From the NCBI GenBank assembly GCA_002418985.1, contig DIFE01000026.1, positions 3,401 to 36,390 on the forward strand: DNA of 32,990 bases, given 5' to 3'. The position numbers and the translations under genes are program-made. The notes under the pieces are model-generated. The model was not told the origin of the DNA and made no database searches. It saw only the letters and a program-made list of their open reading frames with translations. Shown here one piece after another: positions 16,654 through 24,641 of the stretch. Within the stretch, counting starts at the first letter, position 1; every line of letters begins with the position of its first letter. The stretch is from Deltaproteobacteria bacterium UBA5756. Its GTDB lineage: Bacteria > Desulfobacterota > Syntrophorhabdia > Syntrophorhabdales > Syntrophorhabdaceae.

Positions 16654-19600
16654 ATGATAAAGACGATCAGAGAGTTTCACGTATCGCGGAAGGCCAGGGA
16701 TACTTATCAATTCAGCGAATCCCTGTTCGGACTCAACGGCAATGTCATTTTCACCAATTTTCTGGCCGCCCGTACCTTCGCACAGAAGATCAACCAGAAG
16801 CGGGACCTCATGCTCTATCCCGAGAGTGCAATCCGGGCAGGTGCGCTTATAGCAATGGGTCTCATAGACGAGATCCTCCATTATGTGGTCGGTGTATATG
16901 CGGACTCGACGCAGAAAGACATAATGGGCCGCGCCCTTTCGTACGTGGAAGTAAAACTCGGTCCCGAAGAGGTCGCAAAGGTTATCCGGCAATTTACGGA
17001 CGAATTCCCGCCTCTTGCGGTCTATCAACGGCAAATGACAACCGATGAGTACCTGGCCGGCCAGACGGGTGATACGCCCAACAGGCAAATCGCCCTCGAG
17101 GAGATGCTCCTTCTGTGGCTCGCAAATATGAATCATGCTTTTTCTCCCTTCATCGAACTCTTCGATGATTCGTCTCTCAAGAAGGAGACGGCATTTCTCA
17201 AGACCATCGCCGAATTGAGGTCATTCTTCGACACCCAGCCATCTTTCGGCCCTGAAGGACAAAATCTCATCGACATGCTTCGTAGTCCCGCCCTAGCCGT
17301 CCCTCATTCCCTATCCGGCCAACTCGAATATATCATGGAACGCTGGGGATACCTGCTCAGTAAATTCATTTCCAGAATGCTCAAAAGTCTCGACCTCTTC
17401 AAGGAAGAGGAAAAAATGCCCTTCCTCGGCCCGGGCAAAGCGGAGGTCTATCGTTATACGGGGCTCGAATTCGAACCTGAAAAGTTCAGCGCCGACAAGG
17501 ACTGGATGCCGAGGTTGATCCTCATTGCCAAGAACGTATACGTCTGGCTCGATCAGCTCACAAGAACATATGGCCGTCCGATCAACAAGCTCGATCATAT
17601 ACCGGATGAAGAACTGGATGTGCTCCGCAGAAGAGGTTTCACCGGCATATGGCTCATAGGAGTCTGGGAGCGCAGCGCCGCATCGCAGCGTATAAAGCAG
17701 ATGTGCGGCAACCCCGAGGCCGTTCCGTCCGCCTATTCCCTGCATGACTACATTATCGCCGATGACCTCGGCGGCGAAGAGGCCTTCCTGGATCTCAAGG
17801 ACCGGGCGACTCAAAGGGGCATCCGGCTTGCCAGCGATATGGTGCCCAACCACGTGGGGATCTACTCGCGGTGGGTGATCGAACATCCCGACTGGTTCGT
17901 GACCATCGACCACAATCCCTTTCCATGGTACACCTATGGCGGGACCAATCTTTCGCACGACGACCGCGTTTCCCTTCAGATAGAAGACCATTATTATGAC
18001 CGCACCGATGCCGCGGTGGTATTTAAACGCCGCGACAACTGGACAGGAGACGAGAAATTCGTCTATCACGGGAATGACGGGACGAGCATGCCCTGGAACG
18101 ACACCGCCCAGCTCAACTATCTCAATCCCGAGGTCCGCGAGGCAATGATACGCACCATAATCCATGTGGCGCGGAAGTTTCCCGTAATCCGTTTTGATGC
18201 GGCCATGACCCTTACGAAAAAGCATTTTCAGAGGCTCTGGTTCCCTGAACCCGGCACGGGAGGCGCTATCCCCACGCGCACGGAGCACAGCATGACCTAT
18301 GATGATTTCTCGAAGGCCATGCCGCAGGAATTCTGGCGCGAGGTAGTGGACCGGGTCGCCGTGGAGGCACCGGACACCCTGCTGCTTGCCGAGGCATTCT
18401 GGCTCCTGGAAGGGTACTTTGTCAGAACCCTCGGGATGCACCGTGTCTACAACAGCGCCTTCATGAACATGCTTCGCGACGAAGAGAATTCCAAGTACCG
18501 TCTGGTCATGAAGAACACCATGGAATTCGACCCCCAGATCCTTCGTCGTTTCGTCAATTTCATGAACAATCCCGACGAAAGGACGGCGGTCGATCAGTTC
18601 GGCACCGGCGACAAGTATTTCGGGGTCTGCACCATGATGGCGACCATGCCCGGCCTGCCCATGTTTGGTCACGGGCAGGTCGAAGGATATGGGGAGAAGT
18701 ACGGTATGGAATACCGCCGGGCCTACTGGGATGAAACGCCGAACCAGTATCTCGTTGAACGTCACGAGCGGGAAATTTCCCCCCTGCTTCATCAACGTTA
18801 TCTCTTCGCCGATGTCGAGGATTTCCTCCTCTATGATTTCTTTACACCCGAGGGCACCGTCAACGAAGACGTCTTCGCCTATTCGAACCGCCATGGTGAC
18901 GCAAGAACCTTTTTCGTTTTCAACAACAGGTACGCACCGGCCAAAGGCTGGATACACAGATCGGTCGCATTTTCGGTCAAAGAGGTTCACCGCGAGACCC
19001 GGCGACTTGTCCAAAAGGATCTTAAGGATGGACTTGGTTTGATCCTGGACGGAAGACATTTCACATTATTCAGAGACCATGTCTCCAACCTGGAATACAT
19101 CCGTGAGAACGAGGATCTGGCGCAAAAAGGTCTTTTCGTGGAACTTCAAGCCTACCAGTACCACGTCTTTCTCGATTTCCGGCAGGTTGAGGACAACGAG
19201 TGGCACCACTTCAGACAGCTGTGCGGCTACCTGTCGGGCAGGGGCGTCCCCAGCGTGGAAGAAACCATGCGGGAGATCTTCCTGCAGCCTATTCACCGTT
19301 ATTTCAGGGAGTTGGTAAACCCGTCCTTCTTCAGACATATCCTCATCACGCACAAAGACATCGTGAACCACGAACTTTTGTTGCCGCCAACGGTTTTGAC
19401 CGATGAGGTGACGAGCAAGCTCTCCAATCTCCTTGGGGAGATCAAAACGTATACCGGTTCGTCTCAGGACGAGCAGGCGCTCATTGATGAAGTAACGGCA
19501 AAACTGACGGCGCTCATTCAATCTCATCCGTTCACACAGGATATTACCGACAGCGACACCGATATTCATACCCTCCTTTCCCGGGAACTTTCGGCATCTC

Positions 19601-20142
19601 ATCTTGCCTGGCTCTTTGTACATGTCCTTGGGGGGCTAATCGACGGAGCCGGTATCCGCCAGGAAATCAGCAGAAGCTGGATCGATGAATGGCTCTTCGG
19701 CCGGATCATTGGAGAAACATTGGCGGAGCTGGGGTACGACGAAAAAGAGACGCACGCTGCCCAAATGCTGATAAAAATCTTCACCACTCACCAGAACTGG
19801 TGTGACGAACTGAATCCCCGAAAGATTCTTTCATCACTCATGGCCGATGGTGATGTCCACTATTTCCTCGGCGTCAACCGGTATCAGGGAATCCTCTGGT
19901 TCAGCAAGGAAGCCTTCGAGGACATGATCGCCTGGATGCATTTCACCGCCGGTGTGTCGGTCATGTCACGAAAGGGAGTTGAAGAAAAGGAACTGCTTGG
20001 AGAACTGCGTGCTTGTTTCACAACCATCGACACGCTGCACTCCGCCTCTCTGTCGTCGGGATACCAGCTCGAAAAATTGATCACTACCGTCCGGGACATC
20101 GATGCCCCGGCGCCACATAAGGATAATCACGAACCTCGTTGA
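16654..20142 (+). CDS. Large GH13 alpha-amylase-family protein
   Basis: An 1162-residue protein with a GH13 (alpha-amylase) barrel in its middle. Conserved region I is DMVPNH at 395-400; region II is RFDAAMTL with nucleophile D515; region III is LLAEAFWL with acid/base E580; region IV is NNPDERT with D641, where the usual NHD histidine is proline. Before the barrel are about 350 mostly helical residues (DEILHYVVGVYAD), and after it some 400 residues of helical character; neither is a domain I can name. No signal peptide is seen, so it is likely cytoplasmic, perhaps acting on glycogen or a maltose/trehalose derivative (inference). The ATG at 16654 is preferred because an in-frame TTG upstream forms part of a promoter; its GAGGG site is close, at about 2 bases. 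Similar large proteins occur in deltaproteobacteria as 'alpha-amylase family'. Confidence 0.85.
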   Translation: MIKTIREFHVSRKARDTYQFSESLFGLNGNVIFTNFLAARTFAQKINQKRDLMLYPESAIRAGALIAMGLIDEILHYVVGVYADSTQKDIMGRALSYVEVKLGPEEVAKVIRQFTDEFPPLAVYQRQMTTDEYLAGQTGDTPNRQIALEEMLLLWLANMNHAFSPFIELFDDSSLKKETAFLKTIAELRSFFDTQPSFGPEGQNLIDMLRSPALAVPHSLSGQLEYIMERWGYLLSKFISRMLKSLDLFKEEEKMPFLGPGKAEVYRYTGLEFEPEKFSADKDWMPRLILIAKNVYVWLDQLTRTYGRPINKLDHIPDEELDVLRRRGFTGIWLIGVWERSAASQRIKQMCGNPEAVPSAYSLHDYIIADDLGGEEAFLDLKDRATQRGIRLASDMVPNHVGIYSRWVIEHPDWFVTIDHNPFPWYTYGGTNLSHDDRVSLQIEDHYYDRTDAAVVFKRRDNWTGDEKFVYHGNDGTSMPWNDTAQLNYLNPEVREAMIRTIIHVARKFPVIRFDAAMTLTKKHFQRLWFPEPGTGGAIPTRTEHSMTYDDFSKAMPQEFWREVVDRVAVEAPDTLLLAEAFWLLEGYFVRTLGMHRVYNSAFMNMLRDEENSKYRLVMKNTMEFDPQILRRFVNFMNNPDERTAVDQFGTGDKYFGVCTMMATMPGLPMFGHGQVEGYGEKYGMEYRRAYWDETPNQYLVERHEREISPLLHQRYLFADVEDFLLYDFFTPEGTVNEDVFAYSNRHGDARTFFVFNNRYAPAKGWIHRSVAFSVKEVHRETRRLVQKDLKDGLGLILDGRHFTLFRDHVSNLEYIRENEDLAQKGLFVELQAYQYHVFLDFRQVEDNEWHHFRQLCGYLSGRGVPSVEETMREIFLQPIHRYFRELVNPSFFRHILITHKDIVNHELLLPPTVLTDEVTSKLSNLLGEIKTYTGSSQDEQALIDEVTAKLTALIQSHPFTQDITDSDTDIHTLLSRELSASHLAWLFVHVLGGLIDGAGIRQEISRSWIDEWLFGRIIGETLAELGYDEKETHAAQMLIKIFTTHQNWCDELNPRKILSSLMADGDVHYFLGVNRYQGILWFSKEAFEDMIAWMHFTAGVSVMSRKGVEEKELLGELRACFTTIDTLHSASLSSGYQLEKLITTVRDIDAPAPHKDNHEPR

Positions 20143-20151
20143 TACTCCTAT

Positions 20152-20340
20152 CTATTTTGTTTTTCCCGAGGTCTTCAGGACTTTCTGACTGCAGGGCATA
20201 TTCTTGTGAACCAGCGTCTTCTTAAGTTCACACCTGAGTGCCACGAAGGTCCGGCAACTGCCGGCGCCATCCACTCCCGTTTCCTTCGGCATTGACGCAT
20301 ATTTGCAGGACAGGTCACAAAAATTCATTAACGCTTTCAT
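20152..20340 (-). CDS. Small cysteine-rich protein, function unknown
   Basis: A 62-residue protein with five cysteines (residues 8, 12, 29, 37, 50) and a basic C-terminus. The pattern FCDLSCKYA, then DGAGSCRTFVALRC and LVHKNMPC, resembles small conserved hypothetical proteins I recall from deltaproteobacteria, and the spacing suggests metal or Fe-S binding, but this is unproven. It is convergent with the GH13 gene, 9 bases from its stop. A GGTGG stretch lies about 12 bases before the ATG; a second in-frame ATG four codons later has no better site. Confidence 0.6.
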   Translation of the reverse strand: MKALMNFCDLSCKYASMPKETGVDGAGSCRTFVALRCELKKTLVHKNMPCSQKVLKTSGKTK

Positions 20341-20401
20341 AAAAAGTTAATCCACCACCTTGCAAACAAGGACTCAAAGACTTTTCGCGATACCACCCTC
20401 G

Positions 20402-20740
20402 TCAACCCGCCACGATGAGAATAATGGCAATGAACAGCGCAGCGATCACCAGGAATATGACCCACGACAGCGCACTGGTCTTTACCTTTTTTTTCGTCGT
20501 CGCTTCGGTTCCATCGGCTTTCCCCGAATCCCCTGCCATCAACCTGGAAGACAGGATAAAAAGGGCGAGGCCGACAATACCTGTCAGTACATATACCACC
20601 AGACCGCTTGTGGAATAGTGCTGTTGCCTGGTGAGGGCCATCACCGTTCCCCCAAACCCGATAACGGCCATGAGGCCGCCCGCCACCTTGCCCAGCATGA
20701 AAGGCAATTGCCTGACTTCTGATTTGATTTCATCCTTCAT
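20402..20740 (-). CDS. Small membrane protein, function unknown
   Basis: A 112-residue protein with three hydrophobic stretches: about 17-35 (GKVAGGLMAVIGFGGTVMAL), about 46-64 (GLVVYVLTGIVGLALFILS) and 90-111 (SWVIFLVIAALFIAIILIVA), separated by a charged loop rich in lysine (GKADGTEATTKKKVK). No family is recognised. An AAGGA site lies 7 bases before the ATG. It lies downstream of a strong terminator that closes the iron region, so it must have its own promoter between 20741 and 20812; I see only a weak TTGCAA/TAATGT pair. It may be co-transcribed with the 62-residue gene that follows. Confidence 0.7.
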   Translation of the reverse strand: MKDEIKSEVRQLPFMLGKVAGGLMAVIGFGGTVMALTRQQHYSTSGLVVYVLTGIVGLALFILSSRLMAGDSGKADGTEATTKKKVKTSALSWVIFLVIAALFIAIILIVAG

Positions 20741-20806
20741 TCGTTTTTCCTTGCCGGCGACATTGTTTGTACATTACATTTTCGTCGGTTATTTTGCAAG
20801 TCAAGA

Positions 20807-20859
20807 AAAATGGAAGGCTATCTCGCCCCCGTTTCGCTGGAGGGAGCGAGATAGCCTTC
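20807..20859 (-). terminator. Strong intrinsic terminator after the outer-membrane gene
   Basis: A perfect 14-base inverted repeat, GAAGGCTATCTCGC at 20813-20826 with its complement at 20846-20859, encloses a 19-base loop. On the minus strand the stem is followed by CATTTTTCTTG. It begins 9 bases past the stop of the beta-barrel gene and would end the feo-to-outer-membrane transcript. Confidence 0.92.
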
Positions 20860-20868
20860 TGTCCTTCC

Positions 20869-21678
20869 CTAAAACTTCATCGTCAACCCGGCAATATACG
20901 CATTGTCGGCTTCTGCCTTGTTGAGCCCGCGTTTGTAGCCCAGATCGAGGTCGATCTTGTCCGTTATGGAGTAGACGAGACCCCCGAGAAGGAAAGCCGG
21001 GTCGGTGGCAACCGTTCTGTCAGTGTTCGTCTTCATGCCCACGTTTGCCAGCAGTTTCAGGGGCTTTGCCACAGTGACAACACCGGCCAGATCTCCACCC
21101 CACATGTCCTTTCTCTCGTTCGTTTTGTTCTCGTTCCGTTTGTACCCGGCATTGAGATGGAAAGAGACCGGTCCTATATCCTTTGCGGCTATGAAGAGCG
21201 CCCCATAGGTCATCCGGCCGGTACCGAAGCCCTTGTTGTCGTCACCCGTCGGGAAGGACACGCCGGGTTTGAACGCCAGGGCAAAACCGTCCTTCTCGAA
21301 AAACCTCCATTTTGCCTCAAGTGTCAGGTCCGCAATACCATCTTCGTTGTGGACCGTTTCGCCGTCTTCCCTGATCTTCGTCTTCTCATAGGGCATTCCC
21401 AGCAAGACGTCCAGGTTGTCAAGGATACCATAGGAAAGGGTGGTAGTGGCGGAGGATGCATCCTCCCTGGTCAACACGCCGTCGTCATCCGTCCTGTGGT
21501 CGGACATTTCGAAACCCAGCTCCACCTGGAACACGCCCTTTCCCAGCGTCCCCGCATCATCGGTGATCAGCGGGCGGGCGGCAAAGGCCGCCGCTGGCGG
21601 GGAAAGCATCACGGCAAGAACGAGGGCTGTTTTCATCATCTTCGTGCCGTTCAACCTGATCTGTGACAGTGTGATCAT
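20869..21678 (-). CDS. Outer-membrane beta-barrel protein (PF13557-like 'transporter')
   Basis: A 269-residue secreted protein. The signal peptide spans about residues 1-33, with core TALVLAVMLSPPAAAFA and cleavage after AFA. The mature start RPLITDDAGTLGKGVFQVEL matches the family once called 'MetA-pathway of phenol degradation'. Alternating amphipathic strands follow (LSYGILDNLDVLLGMPYE, LTLEAKWRFFEKDG, GPVSFHLNAGYK, IDLDLGYKRGLN) and it ends in phenylalanine (LTMKF), as barrel proteins do. AAGGAG lies 7 bases before the first ATG, so the longer signal peptide is real. Substrate is unknown. It follows the iron genes on the same strand after about 60 bases and may belong to that operon. Confidence 0.85.
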   Translation of the reverse strand: MITLSQIRLNGTKMMKTALVLAVMLSPPAAAFAARPLITDDAGTLGKGVFQVELGFEMSDHRTDDDGVLTREDASSATTTLSYGILDNLDVLLGMPYEKTKIREDGETVHNEDGIADLTLEAKWRFFEKDGFALAFKPGVSFPTGDDNKGFGTGRMTYGALFIAAKDIGPVSFHLNAGYKRNENKTNERKDMWGGDLAGVVTVAKPLKLLANVGMKTNTDRTVATDPAFLLGGLVYSITDKIDLDLGYKRGLNKAEADNAYIAGLTMKF

Positions 21679-21740
21679 ACCTCTCTCCTTATACTTTAAT
21701 CAAAGATTATCCCTATCAGTTAACAAATCCACATTCCTCG

Positions 21741-21932
21741 TTACGCGGCCCATTCCACAGCGGTGCGGCAACAATGCTTGCCCTGGCACGAATCCACGGG
21801 TCCGGCCCGACCGGCGTCGCCATTTTCTGATGCCGCAAAACGCTGAAGACATGAGCGCAGACTGCAGACACCGCAGGAATGGACCATGATAATGGGGATG
21901 CTGTCCATTCCCCCTATTAACGCAACGCACAT
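21741..21932 (-). CDS. Small Cys-rich protein, apparently a shortened DUF2325 protein
   Basis: A 63-residue open frame with a good AGGAAG site 6 bases before its ATG. It begins MCVALIGGMD, the way DUF2325 proteins of deltaproteobacteria begin, and at once continues SIPIIMVHSCGVCSLRSCL, which resembles the C-terminal end of the same family (a Cys-X2-Cys-X4-Cys motif). The roughly 60 residues normally between these parts are absent, and the frame is kept. A further cysteine-bearing tail (DSCQGKHCC) ends the protein. This is either a remnant made by an in-frame deletion or a small protein in its own right. It sits just after the FeoB-associated gene. The family comparison is from memory. Confidence 0.5.
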   Translation of the reverse strand: MCVALIGGMDSIPIIMVHSCGVCSLRSCLQRFAASENGDAGRAGPVDSCQGKHCCRTAVEWAA

Positions 21933-21953
21933 TGATACTTCCTGTTTGTGTAT

Positions 21954-22130
21954 TCAAATAGACTCTTCATTTTGTTTTCCTGTTGTGTCCCGGCACGTGC
22001 ATGATGAGCACGCGCAGCACTTTCCAGGGTCCCGGCCCGCCAGCAGGCGATACACGGTCCTGATACCCAGAACGACCATGGCAGCCACGATCACCAGGAC
22101 AACGACCAATTCCCCGAAAGTTCCACTCAT
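21954..22130 (-). CDS. FeoB-associated Cys-rich membrane protein
   Basis: A 58-residue protein with one membrane helix (about residues 5-25, FGELVVVLVIVAAMVVLGIR) followed by a short basic segment and a cysteine cluster, KCCACSSCTC. This is the layout of the small 'FeoB-associated Cys-rich membrane protein' family that follows feoB in many anaerobes; a role in ferrous iron transfer or in stabilising FeoB is suggested but not established. The start at 22130 has AGGAGG 6 bases before it; an ATG seven codons upstream lies in the feoB 3' end. It starts 13 bases after the feoB stop. Confidence 0.88.
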   Translation of the reverse strand: MSGTFGELVVVLVIVAAMVVLGIRTVYRLLAGRDPGKCCACSSCTCRDTTGKQNEESI

Positions 22131-22143
22131 GAGACTCCTCCTC

Positions 22144-24300
22144 TCAGACACCGATGCCGAGCAGTCGGCCCGTCTGAAATACGATCACCGTCAGTATCCA
22201 TGCCATCACTGTGAGCCCCGAGAGCTGGAAGAGCGCCCATCTCCAGGAATTGCTCTCCCTGCGCGTCACTGCAATGGTAGCCATGCATGGGGCGCTGACA
22301 AGACAAAAGAGCATGATGCAGAATGCGACGAGCGGTGTATAGTTGGCGCGCAACTGATCGCGAAGCGCCGCTGATCCCTCGTCCACTTCCTTGCCGACGC
22401 TGTAGACTATGCCCATCTGGGCCACAAAGACCTCTTTGGCGGCGAATGCCCCGATCAGGGCCGTACCGATCTTCCAGTCAAATCCCATGGGCCGAATTAC
22501 GGGCTCAAGGGCGTTACCGATCCTTCCCGCGATGCTGTGGCGAAGACAGGACTCCGTCATTGCGTTCTCGATGGATGCGATCTTCTCTTTCCTCCGTTCC
22601 TCGTCTGCCACTGTCGCCTCTACCGCCTGCTTTTCCTTTTCAAACCGCGCCGCCTCGTCCCCGGGCAGTCCAGGAAACGTCGTCAACGCCCACAGGACGA
22701 TGGCGATACCGAGAATGACCGTCCCGGCCTTCTTCAGGTAAAGCCAGCCGCGCTGCCACATATGGGTTATGACACCCCTCAATGTCGGCATCCGGTATGG
22801 GGGCAGTTCCATCACGAAAGGAACGGACTCACCCTTAAAGATGGTGCTTCGAAGGATCTTCGCGCTCACGACGGCAAGGAGAACACCGATCACATATATG
22901 ATCCAGAGCATGGGTGCGTTCCACGCCTCAGGAAAGAACGCGGGGATAACGAGGGCATAGATGGGCAACCTGGCGCCACAACTCATCAGAGGAACGACGA
23001 GCATCGTCACAAGCCTGTCCCTTCTGTTCTCCAGCATCCTTGTGGCCATGATCGCCGGAACGGAGCACCCGAAACCTATGAGCATGGGTATGAAACTCTT
23101 GCCGTGGAGTCCTATTCTGTGCATGAGGCGGTCCATGATGAACGCGGCCCGGGCCATGTAGCCGGAATCCTCCAGGATAGCGATGGCAAAAAACAGAAAA
23201 AGAATGTTCGGCAGGAATACAATGACGCCGCCCACGCCGCCGATGATGCCGTCGACGAGAAGCGACTTCAACAGGCTTTTCGATCCATCCGGCCACAGGG
23301 CACCCACATTGTCCCCGAGCCATTTGAAAGCGCTTTCTATCCAACCCATGGGCGGATCACCGAGCGTAAACGTCAGGTAGAACACCAGGTACATGAGCCC
23401 CAGGAAGATGGGAATACCCAGGACGCGGTTCGTGATAACGGCGTCGATCCTGTCCGAGATGCTATGAAGGACCTCCACGGTTGAACGGACCGCCTCCTGG
23501 CAAGCCACTGATATAAAACCGTATCTGCGGCTCGCTATAACGGTCTGCGGATGGTCGCCAAGGATCTTTTCCACTCGGGCCGAGCTTCTGGCGACCTGAT
23601 CGTCTATCGGGATGGAACCTGCCTTCTGCCGTACATCAGCATCGTTTTCCAGAAGCTTTACGGCCAGCCAGCGTGCCCCATATTTGTCCGTCAGGGATGA
23701 GTCGCTCCGGAGCATTGATTCGATCCTGCTTATCTCCTCCTCAACCTCCTCACCATAATCTACCGTATTTCCATTTTGCGGCAGGCGCTCGCCCGAGACG
23801 ACTTCAACGATCTTCTCCACCAGTTCGTCCATGCCCTCGCCTTTGTGCCCCACGGTCCTGACTACCGGCGCGTTGAAAAAACTGGAAAATTTGTCCAGGT
23901 CAAACTCAAATCCCCGGACACGCGCCTCGTCGCTCATGTTGAAGGCCAGGACCAGGGGCACACCGGTTTCCATTAACTGAACCGTGAGGTAGAGATTTCT
24001 CTCCAGGTTGGATGAATCGATGACGTCAACCACAACATCGGGTTTTTCATCAACAATGAAATTCCTGGCGACGAGTTCCTCCGACGAGCAGGCGGTCAGA
24101 CTGTAGGTACCGGGAAGGTCGACGATCCTAATGTCGGATTCCCCCGCCTGGCGATGCCCCTCCATGCGTTCCACTGTTACGCCCGGATAATTGCCGACGT
24201 GCTGTCTGGCACCGGTCAAACTATTGAAGATTGTGGTCTTTCCCGAGTTCGGATTGCCCGCGAGGGCAACCGTGATATTTGATCTCATACATTCCACCAT
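22144..24300 (-). CDS. feoB: Ferrous iron transport protein B
   Basis: A 718-residue inner-membrane iron(II) permease with an N-terminal GTPase. G1 is GNPNSGKT at 15-22, then VGNYPGVTVE (switch I), G3 DLPGTYSL, and G4 NMSD. The membrane domain has the paired Gate motifs (FGCSVPAIMATRML and the later VAFCIMLFCLVSAPCMAT) and about eight or more helices. A charged insertion with coiled-coil tendency (EKEKQAVEATVADEERRKEK) precedes the final membrane part. Length is typical. AAGGA lies about 9 bases before the ATG. A DtxR-type operator sits at 24338-24361 directly upstream, so iron repression is likely. Confidence 0.97.
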   Translation of the reverse strand: MVECMRSNITVALAGNPNSGKTTIFNSLTGARQHVGNYPGVTVERMEGHRQAGESDIRIVDLPGTYSLTACSSEELVARNFIVDEKPDVVVDVIDSSNLERNLYLTVQLMETGVPLVLAFNMSDEARVRGFEFDLDKFSSFFNAPVVRTVGHKGEGMDELVEKIVEVVSGERLPQNGNTVDYGEEVEEEISRIESMLRSDSSLTDKYGARWLAVKLLENDADVRQKAGSIPIDDQVARSSARVEKILGDHPQTVIASRRYGFISVACQEAVRSTVEVLHSISDRIDAVITNRVLGIPIFLGLMYLVFYLTFTLGDPPMGWIESAFKWLGDNVGALWPDGSKSLLKSLLVDGIIGGVGGVIVFLPNILFLFFAIAILEDSGYMARAAFIMDRLMHRIGLHGKSFIPMLIGFGCSVPAIMATRMLENRRDRLVTMLVVPLMSCGARLPIYALVIPAFFPEAWNAPMLWIIYVIGVLLAVVSAKILRSTIFKGESVPFVMELPPYRMPTLRGVITHMWQRGWLYLKKAGTVILGIAIVLWALTTFPGLPGDEAARFEKEKQAVEATVADEERRKEKIASIENAMTESCLRHSIAGRIGNALEPVIRPMGFDWKIGTALIGAFAAKEVFVAQMGIVYSVGKEVDEGSAALRDQLRANYTPLVAFCIMLFCLVSAPCMATIAVTRRESNSWRWALFQLSGLTVMAWILTVIVFQTGRLLGIGV

Positions 24301-24337
24301 CCTTATCTTCCTTCGTACATTACTTAGGCTTTTACAA

Positions 24338-24363
24338 TAAAGTTAGCCATGACTAACTTTATA
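24338..24363 (-). promoter_or_regulatory. DtxR-type operator with overlapping -10 box, feoB
   Basis: A perfect 9-base inverted repeat, TAAAGTTAG-CCATGA-CTAACTTTA, spans 24338-24361. On the minus strand it follows a TATAAA -10 box (24363-24358). The core TTAGCCATGMCTAA is shared with the site before dtxR. It lies 38 bases upstream of feoB and 13 bases after feoA. No good -35 box is seen for this copy. Confidence 0.75.
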
Positions 24364-24374
24364 GATAAAAAAAG

Positions 24375-24641
24375 TCATGCCACCAGGATACCCTGAGCCA
24401 TAGTCTGACTGAGCATGAGCCTGCTGCCCTTCACGACAACGATGAAGGGCCCTTTCAGGGAGGTAACGATAACGTCGACAGGAACACCAGGCACAAACCC
24501 CATCGCCGCCAGTCTGACGGCAAGATCCTCCGGCGCCTTTACCGCTATGACAAGCACCCTCTTCCCGTTTCCCACGGTGCTGAGCGGCGTGGCGGGGACA
24601 TCACCGTTTCCTGGATTTCCTGTCTTAGATAAGTTCAACAT
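24375..24641 (-). CDS. feoA: FeoA domain protein
   Basis: An 88-residue FeoA: a short N-terminal extension, then the SH3-like fold with LAVRLAAMGFVPGVPVDVI, an internal GPFIVVVKGSRLMLSQTMA strand pair, and ends GILVA. FeoA binds FeoB's cytoplasmic part and assists iron(II) uptake. The ATG overlaps the end of the DtxR-FeoA fusion by 17 bases, with GAGGGG before it. It is the second FeoA-type domain in the operon, the first being fused to the repressor. A seven-T run follows the stop codon, but I see no stem for a terminator. Confidence 0.92.
   Translation of the reverse strand: MLNLSKTGNPGNGDVPATPLSTVGNGKRVLVIAVKAPEDLAVRLAAMGFVPGVPVDVIVTSLKGPFIVVVKGSRLMLSQTMAQGILVA

Noticed and set aside
17311..19059. 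A 582-codon open frame on the minus strand
   Set aside because: It is fully antisense to the GH13 gene, whose frame holds all catalytic motifs. The antisense product has no recognisable family, and long shadow frames are common in this codon usage.
21700..21957. An 85-codon minus-strand frame overlapping the shortened DUF2325-like gene
   Set aside because: It has no ribosome site and no family pattern, and the alternative frame has both a good ribosome site and a recognisable start.
24360..24380. Terminator after feoA
   Set aside because: There is a seven-T run on the minus strand but no G/C-rich stem before it. The sequence belongs to the feoB promoter region.
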